Counted from the first letter of the stretch, positions 49,365 through 57,936 are shown. The stretch: DNA of 64,000 bases from Jeotgalicoccus nanhaiensis (GCA_004570955.1 SPPL01000003.1:1-64000); one strand, 5' to 3'. A program made the numbers and translations. Notes: generated by a model from the letters alone, not told the origin.

Positions 49365-50852
49365 CTAATCTACTTTATGGTTTATAAATACACTTTTCAC
49401 TTCAATGTAATTGGAGATTCCATACTCTCCACCCATTTCTCTGCCGATGCCAGATTTTTTATAACCGCCAAACGGCATTGTTTCCAGTTCTAGGCCAAAG
49501 TCATTTACCCATACGGTTCCGGCTTGCAGTTTACTCGCAATATGATGTCCTTTTTTAATGTTCTCTGTCCAGATACTTGCTGCTAAACCATATTCGCTGT
49601 CATTAGCACGTTTGATTACTTCTTCGACTTCATCAAACACGAATACAGACATTACCGGGCCAAAAATTTCCTCTCTTGCGATTGTCATATCATCTTCCAC
49701 ATCCGCAAAAATTGTCGGCTCTACAAAATAGCCTTTATCCCCTTTGCGTGATCCGCCAACGATTAATTTCGCCCCTTCTTCTTTTCCTTTTTCAATGTAA
49801 TTCAGCACAGTATTTAACTGTTTTTCAGAAACTAGCGGACCATATTCAGTAGCATTATCCAATCCTGGACCGACAACTGCTTTTTCGGCTTTTTCTTTCA
49901 GTGCTTTTAATACATTATCGTAAATTTTACGCTGAACAAAGATACGTGTCGTCGCACTGCAGTTTTGACCTGAGTTATACATCGTTCCATCAAAAATTCC
50001 ATCCAGCGCTGTATCGAGATCTGCGTCTTCAAGAACAACTGCCGGTGATTTCCCGCCAAGCTCTAGAGTGGTGCTTTTAATATCTTCTGCAGCATTTTTC
50101 ATGATAGAACTACCTGTTTTAGTAGACCCTGTAAAGGCAACTTTATCGACTTGTTTATGTGTGACAAGTGCATTACCCGCTACACTCCCTGAACCGGGTA
50201 CAACATTGACTACACCATCTGGGAATCCTGCTTCTTTAAACAGTTTAGCTGCATATAATAATGATAATGGAGTCTCCGAAGCAGGCTTAATTACAATTGT
50301 ACATCCTGCTGCAAGAGCAGCTCCTAGTTTCCACCCTGCCATCGCAAGCGGATAGTTCCATGGAATAATCTGTCCGACCACGCCAACCGGTTCGTGAACA
50401 GTATATGTTGAATATCCATTCAAGACATTTGTAGTCTGACCGGATATTTTTGTAGCCCATCCCGAATAGTATCTAAAATGCTGAACTGTTCCATCTACAT
50501 CATCTTCTAGCGCCTGCATATATGGTTTGCCGTTATCCAGTGCTTCTAGCTGGGCCAATTCTTCACGATGCTCCTCTAACAAGTCTGCGAATTTGTAAAT
50601 AATATGTGCACGCTCTGCCGCTTCCATTTTCGTCCATTTTCCATTATCGAAAGCTTCACGTGCAGCCTTTACAGCTGTGTCTATATCTTTTTCATCTGCT
50701 TCTGATACTTGAGCAATTACTTCCTCTGTTGCAGGATTAAATACATCAAAAGTTTTTCCGCTGCTCGCTGGAACGTAACTTCCGTTAATGTACAATCTCT
50801 TATCCCCATCTAAAAATTCCTGTACACGCGACTTCAAAGTTTCAATTGCCAT
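49365..50852 (-). CDS. Aldehyde dehydrogenase, probable 2-oxoglutarate semialdehyde dehydrogenase
   Basis: The 495-residue NAD(P)-dependent aldehyde dehydrogenase has the general-base Glu in STTLELGGKSPAVVL and the nucleophile Cys in YNSGQNCSATTRIF, plus GYFVEPTIFADV and EIFGPVMSVF. By sequence alone it could be a betaine-aldehyde type enzyme. Its operon with the DapA-family deaminase makes 2-oxoglutarate semialdehyde the best substrate, feeding 2-oxoglutarate into the TCA cycle. The ATG at 50852 follows AAGGGGGATTATTTTCAT; a start at 50909 would fall on the -10 box. Confidence 0.82.
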   Translation of the reverse strand: MAIETLKSRVQEFLDGDKRLYINGSYVPASSGKTFDVFNPATEEVIAQVSEADEKDIDTAVKAAREAFDNGKWTKMEAAERAHIIYKFADLLEEHREELAQLEALDNGKPYMQALEDDVDGTVQHFRYYSGWATKISGQTTNVLNGYSTYTVHEPVGVVGQIIPWNYPLAMAGWKLGAALAAGCTIVIKPASETPLSLLYAAKLFKEAGFPDGVVNVVPGSGSVAGNALVTHKQVDKVAFTGSTKTGSSIMKNAAEDIKSTTLELGGKSPAVVLEDADLDTALDGIFDGTMYNSGQNCSATTRIFVQRKIYDNVLKALKEKAEKAVVGPGLDNATEYGPLVSEKQLNTVLNYIEKGKEEGAKLIVGGSRKGDKGYFVEPTIFADVEDDMTIAREEIFGPVMSVFVFDEVEEVIKRANDSEYGLAASIWTENIKKGHHIASKLQAGTVWVNDFGLELETMPFGGYKKSGIGREMGGEYGISNYIEVKSVFINHKVD

Positions 50853-50892
50853 ATGAAAATAATCCCCCTTAAATAGTTTGATTCTTACGACA

Positions 50893-50921
50893 ATTCTAAT
50901 ACCAATCATTTAATAAATCAA
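50893..50921 (-). promoter_or_regulatory. Sigma-A promoter of the aldehyde dehydrogenase operon
   Basis: Minus strand -35 TTGATT (50916-50921), 17-bp spacer, -10 TAGAAT (50893-50898). Confidence 0.65.
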
Positions 50922-50950
50922 TCATTTTTTCACTCTGTGTGAAAAAATGA
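50922..50950. promoter_or_regulatory. Palindromic operator upstream of the aldehyde dehydrogenase promoter
   Basis: A perfect 12-bp inverted repeat, TCATTTTTTCAC (50922-50933) and GTGAAAAAATGA (50939-50950), with a 5-base centre. It directly abuts the -35 box on its upstream side, a position that suits an activator or a looping repressor. The XRE-cupin protein of the same operon is the obvious ligand. Confidence 0.6.
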
Positions 50951-50953
50951 TTT

Positions 50954-50990
50954 TAAAAAGACTGCACTATAATATAATAGCGCAGTCTTT
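50954..50990 (-). terminator. Terminator after the second NhaC-family gene
   Basis: AAGACTGC (50957-50964) pairs with GCAGTCTT (50982-50989) and the inner bases pair further (TATAATATAATA region); TTTTTAAAA follows on the minus strand. Confidence 0.8.
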
Positions 50991-50993
50991 TAC

Positions 50994-52394
50994 TTACTCT
51001 TCCGCTTCCTCCAATTTCTTCATGCCTACACCTGTTACTGCATAAATCATTGCAAATACGATACACAGGTAGCAGGGTACTGCCCACATCCAGTAGTCAC
51101 CGACACCGACTCCCAATACTTCCAGGTAGTAAATTGCAGAAACACCCCAAGGAACGAAGCCTAATATCATTGTCCCTGAATCTTCCAGGGTTCTCGATAA
51201 GTTTAACGGATCCATTCCTTTTTTTGTATAAGCATCTTTCATCAGTACGCCTACCATAATAATAGAGATAGAAGCTACCCCTGCTGTAAAGACAATCAGA
51301 ATACTTCCTAAAATTGTAGAGCCGACAATCTGCCATGCTGATTGAACCCATTTAGTGAATGATTCAAGAATCCGGTCCAGACATCCTGCTGCTTCTACAA
51401 TTCCTGCAAAGGCATAGCCGCAAAATATCGTAACTACAATGGTTACCATAGAGAATATTCCGCCGCGGTTTAATAATGATGATACTGTCTCAGAGAATTC
51501 ACTGTTTGGACTGATCATATCTACTGAGAATCCGTTAGCCATCGCTGTGAAGCCGTCTACAAAAGAAAAGCCGTTGGAAAACATTCCTATAAAGACTGCG
51601 ACAACAGACGATAACAGCATAATCGGTACAATAGGTTTTCTTGCAAATGCGCCCCACAATATAATGACAAAGGGGAGCAGCATGAAAATGTTCCAGTTAA
51701 ATATCGCACTCAGCTCTGAGGTCAAGCCCGTTACATTATCGGAGCTTGCAGTACCTGTATCCAGATTCATACCGACTATAAACCAGACAATTAGACCCAC
51801 GAGCGAGGCTGGAATCGTCGTCCACAGCATATGCTTTATGTGGTCATATAAATCGACTTGCACCACTAGAGCTGCAAGGTTTGTCGTATCCGAAAGGGGG
51901 GACAGTTTATCTCCAAAAATAGCACCGGAAATTATGGCGCCCGCCGCAATTCCTAAGGGAACATTCATTTCAATTGCAATTCCCATCAGTGCGACACCTG
52001 CTGTCGCAGATGAACCCCAGGCAGTTCCTGTAGCGACTGAAACTACGGTAGTAATAATAAAGGCTGTGACGAGAAAATAAGTCGGGTCAATAATTAATAA
52101 GCCGTAATATATAAGCATTGGTACAGTACCCGAATATATCCACGTACCGACGATAACCCCCACCGCAAAAATAATGAATATTGCCGGCATAGCTGTGTTT
52201 AAACGGGTTGTTATGCCTTTTTCCATATCTTCCCATGTTAAGCCTACTCTGTAAGCGATAAATGCCGCATATGCCGCTGATAATAACAGTAAAGGCTGAA
52301 TCGGTATGTCAAAGTAACCAAAACCTACTCCGATAATAACTGCCAAAAATAAGAAACAAGATACAGATTCAAAAAGTGTCGGTGCTCTCTTCAT
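50994..52394 (-). CDS. NhaC-family transporter (second copy)
   Basis: The 466-residue protein has the same motif set as the transporter at 38727: GTAWGSSATAGVALMGIAIEM, GDKLSPLSDTTNLAA and a C-terminal FTAGVASISIIMVGVLM. It forms a two-gene operon with an opine-dehydrogenase-like gene 28 bases upstream. This pairing suggests Na+-coupled uptake of an amino-acid conjugate instead of simple Na+/H+ exchange, but the substrate is unproven. A perfect terminator hairpin follows. Confidence 0.82.
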   Translation of the reverse strand: MKRAPTLFESVSCFLFLAVIIGVGFGYFDIPIQPLLLLSAAYAAFIAYRVGLTWEDMEKGITTRLNTAMPAIFIIFAVGVIVGTWIYSGTVPMLIYYGLLIIDPTYFLVTAFIITTVVSVATGTAWGSSATAGVALMGIAIEMNVPLGIAAGAIISGAIFGDKLSPLSDTTNLAALVVQVDLYDHIKHMLWTTIPASLVGLIVWFIVGMNLDTGTASSDNVTGLTSELSAIFNWNIFMLLPFVIILWGAFARKPIVPIMLLSSVVAVFIGMFSNGFSFVDGFTAMANGFSVDMISPNSEFSETVSSLLNRGGIFSMVTIVVTIFCGYAFAGIVEAAGCLDRILESFTKWVQSAWQIVGSTILGSILIVFTAGVASISIIMVGVLMKDAYTKKGMDPLNLSRTLEDSGTMILGFVPWGVSAIYYLEVLGVGVGDYWMWAVPCYLCIVFAMIYAVTGVGMKKLEEAEE

Positions 52395-52422
52395 AGAATT
52401 TCCCCCTTTTTTTATTCAAGAT

Positions 52423-53517
52423 CTACAATTTTCTCAGTAATTCCTGCACAGATAACTCTGTTAGCCCCAGCTTGGATAAAGTCAATCCTTCGGAATAAAA
52501 ATCACGTTCCAGAATTGTTCCGCCGATGGTAATGACCGCATCGATATTCGGTGTCGCAATACCTGCTGTTTCACCAAGTTCAGACCAGAGTACAAGACCA
52601 TCAGAAATATCTTCTGTAAAGTATCTGGAATCTACTTCTGTAGGGCCTTTAATTGCACCGTAAACTTCGCTCTTGTTGAACAATTCCTGAAGTGTACCTT
52701 CATTTGTCTCGAAATACCCTCTGTTATACCTGCTCTTAATTGCATCTTCCAGTTCAAAACCAAAGGCTTTGCCGATTGCTATTCGTTCCGCTTCAATGCC
52801 TCTCAGCAATCTGACTGTATGTTTCGTAATGCCTTCTTTATATAAGTAAAACTCTCCATTCGAATAGTCTATGCGTCCTGCATTGAGCAAGGACGGTCCG
52901 GGATGGACTTCAGGGTTGCCATTTTCCATCGTTGAATGCAGCACATTTTCCGCAGGTACCAGACACTGGTACAACTCCCGGCATATTTCAAGCAGTTCTT
53001 CCGTATCCTCTCTAGGATATGCTGCAAAAAATAATTTTTTTACTCTGAGCCCGAGCTCCACTTTCGCTTCTTCTGGAAATGCGCGGGTCCCATATGTAAG
53101 AGAATTTGTCTCCCCAATTTTAAAGTTTTTCTCTATGCCTAGCGATTTCGCTGTATTCACAAACCTGAGCGCTCCCATCGCTCCGGCCCCGTTTAGTAAT
53201 ATGACTTGTTCCTCATTAACGTGAGGCGTCAGCATTTCTGCCATACTTTCTATTGCAAAACCCGGTACAGTCAGCATAATCACGTCGGCATCTTTTACTG
53301 CTTCTTTGATATCCGTCGTTACCTTATGAACTTCAATAAAGTTCTCTTCTCCTTTTTCCTGAAGAAAAATACCGCCATTTTCATTAATTTTTTCAAGATT
53401 GCTTGCGAATAATTCATTTTCAAAAAGCGCTACTTCAAATCCCCTTTGAGATAAATCCGCCGCTGCAGTAATGCCGCCATTACCCGCTCCGAGTATTGCT
53501 ATTTTTGAAACTGTCAT
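52423..53517 (-). CDS. NAD/NADP octopine/nopaline dehydrogenase family protein
   Basis: The 364-residue protein has an N-terminal Rossmann fold (SKIAILGAGNGGITAAADLSQ) and the C-terminal opine dehydrogenase domain with the catalytic His region VHPGPSLLNAGRIDY and GPTEVDSRYFTEDISDGL. Opine dehydrogenases make or split imine-linked amino-acid/keto-acid conjugates; in staphylococci a relative makes the metallophore staphylopine, but the cntKLM partner genes are not here. The start is placed at 53517; the GGGG ribosome site 11 bases away is somewhat distant, and longer starts overlap the promoter. First of a two-gene operon with an NhaC-family transporter. Confidence 0.82.
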   Translation of the reverse strand: MTVSKIAILGAGNGGITAAADLSQRGFEVALFENELFASNLEKINENGGIFLQEKGEENFIEVHKVTTDIKEAVKDADVIMLTVPGFAIESMAEMLTPHVNEEQVILLNGAGAMGALRFVNTAKSLGIEKNFKIGETNSLTYGTRAFPEEAKVELGLRVKKLFFAAYPREDTEELLEICRELYQCLVPAENVLHSTMENGNPEVHPGPSLLNAGRIDYSNGEFYLYKEGITKHTVRLLRGIEAERIAIGKAFGFELEDAIKSRYNRGYFETNEGTLQELFNKSEVYGAIKGPTEVDSRYFTEDISDGLVLWSELGETAGIATPNIDAVITIGGTILERDFYSEGLTLSKLGLTELSVQELLRKL

Positions 53518-53553
53518 AGTTAATACATCCCCTTCTTTAAAAATACATTTCAA

Positions 53554-53581
53554 GAATATCACACCCCGCCGATTTATCAAT
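53554..53581 (-). promoter_or_regulatory. Sigma-A promoter of the opine-dehydrogenase-like operon
   Basis: Minus strand -35 TTGATA (53576-53581), 16-bp spacer, -10 TATTCT (53554-53559). Confidence 0.55.
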
Positions 53582-53596
53582 CGGGGTAAATCATGA

Positions 53597-53639
53597 ATAA
53601 AAAAATGCACGGACTGGATTAATCCAGCCCGTGCATTTC
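53597..53639 (-). terminator. Terminator after rpsN
   Basis: AAATGCACGG (53604-53613) pairs with CCGTGCATTT (53630-53639) and an inner CTGGATTAATCCAG palindrome extends the stem; a T-rich run follows on the minus strand. Confidence 0.9.
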
Positions 53640-53648
53640 TCAAACTAT

Positions 53649-53918
53649 TTACCAGCTCGCTTTTTTCACGCCCGGTATCTGTCCTTTGTGCGCCAGTTCT
53701 CTGAACTTAATACGCGATAGTCCAAAGTCTCTGATGACACCTCTCGGACGTCCGGTTAATTGGCATCTATTCGTTAATCTCGTCGGAGATGAGTCTCTCG
53801 GTAATTTTCTTAAACCTTCATAATCACCATTAGCCTTCATTTCCGCTCTAAGATTCTTGTATCGTTCTACCATTTCCTGACGCTTTAATTCTTTGACAAC
53901 TTTTGATTTTTTGGCCAT
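53649..53918 (-). CDS. rpsN: 30S ribosomal protein S14, zinc-independent paralog
   Basis: At 89 residues this is the longer S14 form without the CxxC-CxxC zinc ribbon of the 61-residue housekeeping form. Only one Cys is present ([11 protein letters not shown]). In Bacillus and staphylococci this paralog replaces Zn-S14 under zinc starvation and is repressed by Zur. A Zur box overlaps its start region, matching this. The CDS is far from the ribosomal protein cluster. AAGGAGGGCTGTA precedes ATG. Confidence 0.95.
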   Translation of the reverse strand: MAKKSKVVKELKRQEMVERYKNLRAEMKANGDYEGLRKLPRDSSPTRLTNRCQLTGRPRGVIRDFGLSRIKFRELAHKGQIPGVKKASW

Positions 53919-53936
53919 TACAGCCCTCCTTATAGA

Positions 53937-53959
53937 TAAATCGTAATTATTACGCTTTA
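53937..53959. promoter_or_regulatory. Zur box in front of rpsN
   Basis: TCGTAAT-T-ATTACGC (53941-53955) with AAA/TTT flanks matches the Firmicute Zur operator core TCGTAATnATTACGA with one mismatch. It sits between the -10-like TATATT/TATAAA region and the ribosome site, ideal for repression by zinc-bound Zur. Confidence 0.8.
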
Positions 53960-53999
53960 TAATATAACATATGACTTTAATGACCTCAAACTAATTGTT

Positions 54000-54347
54000 T
54001 CAGCGTAATATTTTTTCCATTTTCTTGCCCTTAGCCAGCTCATCAATCATTTTATCCATATAGCGGATTTCCTGCATCAGCGGTTCTTCAATTTCCTCTA
54101 CTCTCACACCGCAAATGACACCTTTCACTTCACGTCTCGCCGGATTCATTGCAGGCGCCTGGTCAAAAAACTCTTCAAAATTCACTTCGTTTTCTATCTG
54201 TGCCTTAAGTTCTTCTTGTGAATATCCCGTCAGCCATCTGATTATCTCGTCCACTTCTTCTTTTGTTCTGTTTTTCCGCTCCGCTTTCGCAAGATAATGC
54301 GGGTATACACTGCTGAAACTCATTTTATAAATTTTATGTCCTGCCAT
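54000..54347 (-). CDS. DUF2200 family protein
   Basis: The 115-residue protein fits the DUF2200 family: [23 protein letters not shown] at the N-terminus, [14 protein letters not shown], and the C-terminal [33 protein letters not shown]. The family has no known role. It is monocistronic between rpsN and the SAP-domain gene (divergent). No signal peptide or membrane segment. Confidence 0.85.
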   Translation of the reverse strand: MAGHKIYKMSFSSVYPHYLAKAERKNRTKEEVDEIIRWLTGYSQEELKAQIENEVNFEEFFDQAPAMNPARREVKGVICGVRVEEIEEPLMQEIRYMDKMIDELAKGKKMEKILR

Positions 54348-54443
54348 AGTCCTGCACCTCTTATTAAGTAGTTATTAACTGACTTGTCTTTATGATTCAT
54401 TTATAATAAAAACAAACGTACGTTCGCAAGGAGGATATGATAA

Positions 54444-55346
54444 ATGCAGTTAGATGCGGTTGAAGTGCTGTTTTTACATTATGCAGATGGCAAAACTAAA
54501 GAAGAAGCCTTCCAGCACAATTTCTGGTTAACTGAATATAACCGCCGGCCGGAAGATCTTTTAGATCATCTGGTAAAAACAGGTGCCGTCTACCCATCCT
54601 CTGATCTCTCCGTCACCTTAACCAAGTTTACAATTCCTATTATAAAAGATTTACTTAAAAAGTCAGGAATTAAAGTCTCAGGAAATAAAAATGATTTGAT
54701 TGAACGTGTTAAACAGCAGCAGGAGTTTATCGATTTAAGCGAGCTCAAGCTAAGCCCTGTCTATGTTGTGCATGATTCTTACGAGGTATTTCTGCATGAC
54801 ACTGTTTTCATAAATTATATCAGCCTCCACGGTCCGGTTACTATCGACGAAGCATATAATTATTATCTGGACCATGCGGACATAACCCCGTCGGAAATTA
54901 TCATTGCCCTTCACGAGAAAAAAATTGCAGAGAACCTCACTAAAACCAACAAGTATGAGGCGGTTAAATGTCATCACCTGCTCGCCGACTACTACAGCAG
55001 TGAGCTGAACGACCTTGAAAAGAGTCTTTACCATTTAAATCAGTTCACGATGCTGATTGTCCTGCAGTCCATTCAGAGGTATCTGCAGCTGGAACACGCT
55101 GAGCAGCGAAATTCTTTTTTTAATATTGATAACTATACGATTGAAAAGTACCGCAATATGTTACTCATGAAACAATTTACGATTAATGAACTGTACGATA
55201 AACTTCTCGAGCACTCAAAGGAACTACCTTATGCTGATAATCATATTACACTGGCTGCCCAATTTATCATCCGGTATATTATCGGCAGTGAGCAGACAGA
55301 AATCAAACTGACAGAAGGTCTGGGTGAAACTCCAACTAGAGAATGA
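54444..55346 (+). CDS. SAP-domain-containing protein of unknown function
   Basis: The 300-residue protein has an 80-residue N-terminal part, then a SAP-like DNA-binding motif near residues 63-94 (KDLLKKSGIKVSGNKNDLIERV). The rest is alpha-helical with no recognisable domain. SAP domains bind AT-rich nucleic acid. Similar proteins occur in staphylococcal chromosomes and phages, without known role. AGGAGGATATGATAA precedes the ATG and a strong terminator ends the gene; it is monocistronic. Confidence 0.65.
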   Translation: MQLDAVEVLFLHYADGKTKEEAFQHNFWLTEYNRRPEDLLDHLVKTGAVYPSSDLSVTLTKFTIPIIKDLLKKSGIKVSGNKNDLIERVKQQQEFIDLSELKLSPVYVVHDSYEVFLHDTVFINYISLHGPVTIDEAYNYYLDHADITPSEIIIALHEKKIAENLTKTNKYEAVKCHHLLADYYSSELNDLEKSLYHLNQFTMLIVLQSIQRYLQLEHAEQRNSFFNIDNYTIEKYRNMLLMKQFTINELYDKLLEHSKELPYADNHITLAAQFIIRYIIGSEQTEIKLTEGLGETPTRE

Positions 55347-55356
55347 TTATTTAGAC

Positions 55357-55384
55357 AGACGCAGAAATTCTGCGTCTTTTTTTT
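55357..55384 (+). terminator. Terminator after the SAP-domain gene
   Basis: AGACGCAG/CTGCGTCT stem (55357-55377) followed by eight T residues. Confidence 0.9.
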
Positions 55385-55404
55385 ATCATTTTTTTCAGAT
55401 TATT

Positions 55405-55433
55405 TTGACTTGATAATTATTTAAGCTTATAAT
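55405..55433 (+). promoter_or_regulatory. Sigma-A promoter of the amidohydrolase-DUF3100 operon
   Basis: -35 TTGACT (55405-55410), 17-bp spacer, -10 TATAAT (55428-55433), 42 bases before the start codon. A near-consensus strong promoter. Confidence 0.8.
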
Positions 55434-55475
55434 TTTGCATTATCCAAGCTTTAAATAATCTAAGGAGATGGGAAA

Positions 55476-56654
55476 ATGGATAACTTATTTACAACATTAG
55501 ATAACCTGAACGAAGAAATCATTTCAATACGGAGACATTTACATAAGCATCCGGAATTGTCATTTGAGGAAGTCGAAACACCAAAGTATATCGCTGAATT
55601 TCATGAGCAGTTAGGTCATGAAGTTAAAACAGGGGTGGGCGGCAATGGTGTGCTCGCATATTTAAAAGGAGATTATGAAGGCCCGACAGTTGCACTCCGT
55701 GCAGATTTTGATGCTCTGCCGATTCACGAGGAGACCAATCTCGAGTTCCAGTCAGTCAATGACGGTGTGATGCACGCTTGCGGCCATGATGGTCATACGG
55801 CCACTTTACTTGGAGTAGCCAAGGCTTTAAATAAACATAAAGACGAGCTTCACGGCACTGTCGTATTTATTCATCAGCATGCTGAAGAATTGCCGCCGGG
55901 CGGCGCGAAGCCGATGATTGAAGATGGTGCACTTGAGGGTGTAGACGTTATTTTCGGCACTCATTTACAGGCACAAATGCCTTTATATGAGATTAATTAC
56001 AGAACGGACGAGCTGCAGGCATCTTCAGATTCATTCGAAGTCACTATTTTCGGTAAAGGCGGACACGGCGCTATGCCTCAGGATACAAAAGACAGCATTT
56101 TAATAGCATCACAGCTTGTCGATAATTTCCAGCAGATTGTCAGCCGACGTGTGAACCCGCTTCAGTCAGCTGTTTTATCAGTATGTTCATTCGAGGCAAT
56201 CGGCCCGTATAACGTCATTGCAAATACCGCTAAGATTAAAGGGACTGTTAGAACTCTGAATGAAGAAACGAGAGAACTCATGGAACAGGAAATGCAGCGT
56301 GTCATCGAAGGCACCTGTCATTTAAGCGGAGCTGATTTTGAATTTAAATATGACCGCGGCTACCCCGTTTTAATTAATCATAAAGAAGAAACTGAATTTG
56401 TTATGGAAGTTGCCGAAACTGTGCCGGAAGTTCAGGAGATAAAAGAAACTGAACCGATTATGGGAGGCGAAGATTACTCTTACTATCTGCAGGAAGTAAA
56501 AGGGACTTATTTCTTTACCGGTGCACAGCCTGAAGGTACAAAAAATCCGTATCCTCATCATCATCCTAAGTTTGATATTGATGAAAAATCATTGGTGATT
56601 GCCGCGAAAATACTGGCAAAATCAACAATGGAATATATGTCAAAAAATAAGTAA
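55476..56654 (+). CDS. M20-family amidohydrolase
   Basis: The 392-residue zinc peptidase-like amidohydrolase has the metal ligands in MHACGHDGHTATLLG and VFIHQHAEELPPGGAKPMIEDG, the dimer-domain His in HGAMPQDT, and the C-terminal EPIMGGEDYSYYLQEV. The family includes hippurate hydrolase, N-acetyl-amino-acid deacetylases and IAA-amino-acid hydrolases. Together with two small DUF3100-type membrane proteins just downstream it likely uses an N-acylated or peptide substrate taken up by them. Ribosome site AAGGAGATGGGAAA. Confidence 0.9.
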   Translation: MDNLFTTLDNLNEEIISIRRHLHKHPELSFEEVETPKYIAEFHEQLGHEVKTGVGGNGVLAYLKGDYEGPTVALRADFDALPIHEETNLEFQSVNDGVMHACGHDGHTATLLGVAKALNKHKDELHGTVVFIHQHAEELPPGGAKPMIEDGALEGVDVIFGTHLQAQMPLYEINYRTDELQASSDSFEVTIFGKGGHGAMPQDTKDSILIASQLVDNFQQIVSRRVNPLQSAVLSVCSFEAIGPYNVIANTAKIKGTVRTLNEETRELMEQEMQRVIEGTCHLSGADFEFKYDRGYPVLINHKEETEFVMEVAETVPEVQEIKETEPIMGGEDYSYYLQEVKGTYFFTGAQPEGTKNPYPHHHPKFDIDEKSLVIAAKILAKSTMEYMSKNK

Positions 56655-56671
56655 TCACAAGGGAGAAATTT

Positions 56672-57469
56672 ATGGATAACACTTCGACACATTTATGGAA
56701 AGACTGGCGGCTGCACCTGGTAGTTCTCGTCATTGTCATTATTACAGAACTGATCGGGACACATGAAATACCTGTCGGTGCCGGAGCAATCCTGCTGCTT
56801 CCTATGCTCTATGCAGTGATTATCGGACTTGCAGCTTTCTTTACTCCGCTCATTAATAAAGTACAATCCAGAAAAGCTGAGTCCTTAGTGTTCATGTCAG
56901 TCACATTGCTGATTGCTAAATTTGGAGTTCAGGCCGGCCCCGCTTTGCCGGAATTAATTAAAGCCGGCCCTGCATTAATCTTTCAGGAGTTTGGAAATCT
57001 GGCAACAATTTTAGTTGCCCTTCCCGTTGCAATAATGCTCGGCTTAAGACGTGAAACTATCGGTATGACCCACTCTATCGGGAGAGAGGCAAATCTTGCA
57101 TTAATATCTGAGAAATATGGCATTTCATCTCCGGAAGGCCGGGGCGTCGTATCCATGTATATTTTCGGAACGATTTTTGGAGCAATATTTCTCGGTGTGA
57201 CGTCCGGACTGTTTGCATCAATTTTGCCAATCAGTCCTTTGTCTTTTGCTATGGCAACAGGAATAGGCAGCGGAAGCATGACCGCAGCTTCTCTTGGACC
57301 TCTTGTCGCAATGTATCCTGAACAAAGCGAACTGATTACAGCTTATTCAGGAGCAAGCAACCTTCTCACCTCGGTAACCGGTTTATATATGAGCATATTC
57401 ATCGGTTTACCGCTGGCCGAAAAATATTACAGCTGGGTAACTAAATTAAAATCTAAGAGAAGAGGGTGA
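56672..57469 (+). CDS. DUF3100 family membrane protein
   Basis: The 265-residue protein has six or seven hydrophobic segments (WRLHLVVLVIVIITELIGTH, GAGAILLLPMLYAVIIGL, GTIFGAIFLGVTSGLFASIL and others) and fits DUF3100, a predicted transporter family found with M20 amidohydrolases in staphylococci. A gap of 17 bases to the upstream gene and of 4 bases to the next suggests one operon. Its substrate is unknown. Ribosome site AAGGGAGAAATTT. Confidence 0.82.
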   Translation: MDNTSTHLWKDWRLHLVVLVIVIITELIGTHEIPVGAGAILLLPMLYAVIIGLAAFFTPLINKVQSRKAESLVFMSVTLLIAKFGVQAGPALPELIKAGPALIFQEFGNLATILVALPVAIMLGLRRETIGMTHSIGREANLALISEKYGISSPEGRGVVSMYIFGTIFGAIFLGVTSGLFASILPISPLSFAMATGIGSGSMTAASLGPLVAMYPEQSELITAYSGASNLLTSVTGLYMSIFIGLPLAEKYYSWVTKLKSKRRG

Positions 57470-57473
57470 GATG

Positions 57474-57929
57474 ATGTTAGAAAAATTAATAGATTGGACT
57501 CTAACATTAACCATTGTTGCTGCAATGACACTGCTCGGTAACTTTATCGGCTATGAAGTAATGCCGCTTGCTGCCCTGCCCGGTATTATCAGTTTGATGG
57601 TTATTGTACTAATCGGCATGATTATTCATGAAGTGCTTCCTTTTAAAAGGCTGCCCGCCATTGCTTATATCGGCTTGCTGGCTTTTATTTTAACTATTCC
57701 CGGTGTCCCCGGAGCAGAAAAAATAGCAGAGTGGACAGCTGAAGTTAACCTCCTTGCTCTAACCACTCCAATTCTTGCCTATGCAGGCATTTCTATCGGC
57801 AACTCCTGGGCTGATTTTGCAAAGATGGGCTGGAAAACTATTATTATCGGTATGCTTGTTTTATTAGGAACTTACTTAGGCTCAGCGATTATTGCTGAAA
57901 TCATTTTAAGAATACAGGGTATTGTTTAA
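57474..57929 (+). CDS. Small integral membrane protein of the DUF3100 operon
   Basis: The 151-residue protein has five hydrophobic segments (for example LTIVAAMTLLGNFIGYEVM, AIAYIGLLAFILTIPGV, TIIIGMLVLLGTYLGSAII). It is likely the partner half of the preceding DUF3100 protein in a two-component transporter. The start may be ATG at 57471 or 57474; both follow GAGGGTGAG. A perfect bidirectional terminator ends the operon. Confidence 0.75.
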   Translation: MLEKLIDWTLTLTIVAAMTLLGNFIGYEVMPLAALPGIISLMVIVLIGMIIHEVLPFKRLPAIAYIGLLAFILTIPGVPGAEKIAEWTAEVNLLALTTPILAYAGISIGNSWADFAKMGWKTIIIGMLVLLGTYLGSAIIAEIILRIQGIV

Positions 57930-57936
57930 TTTCATC

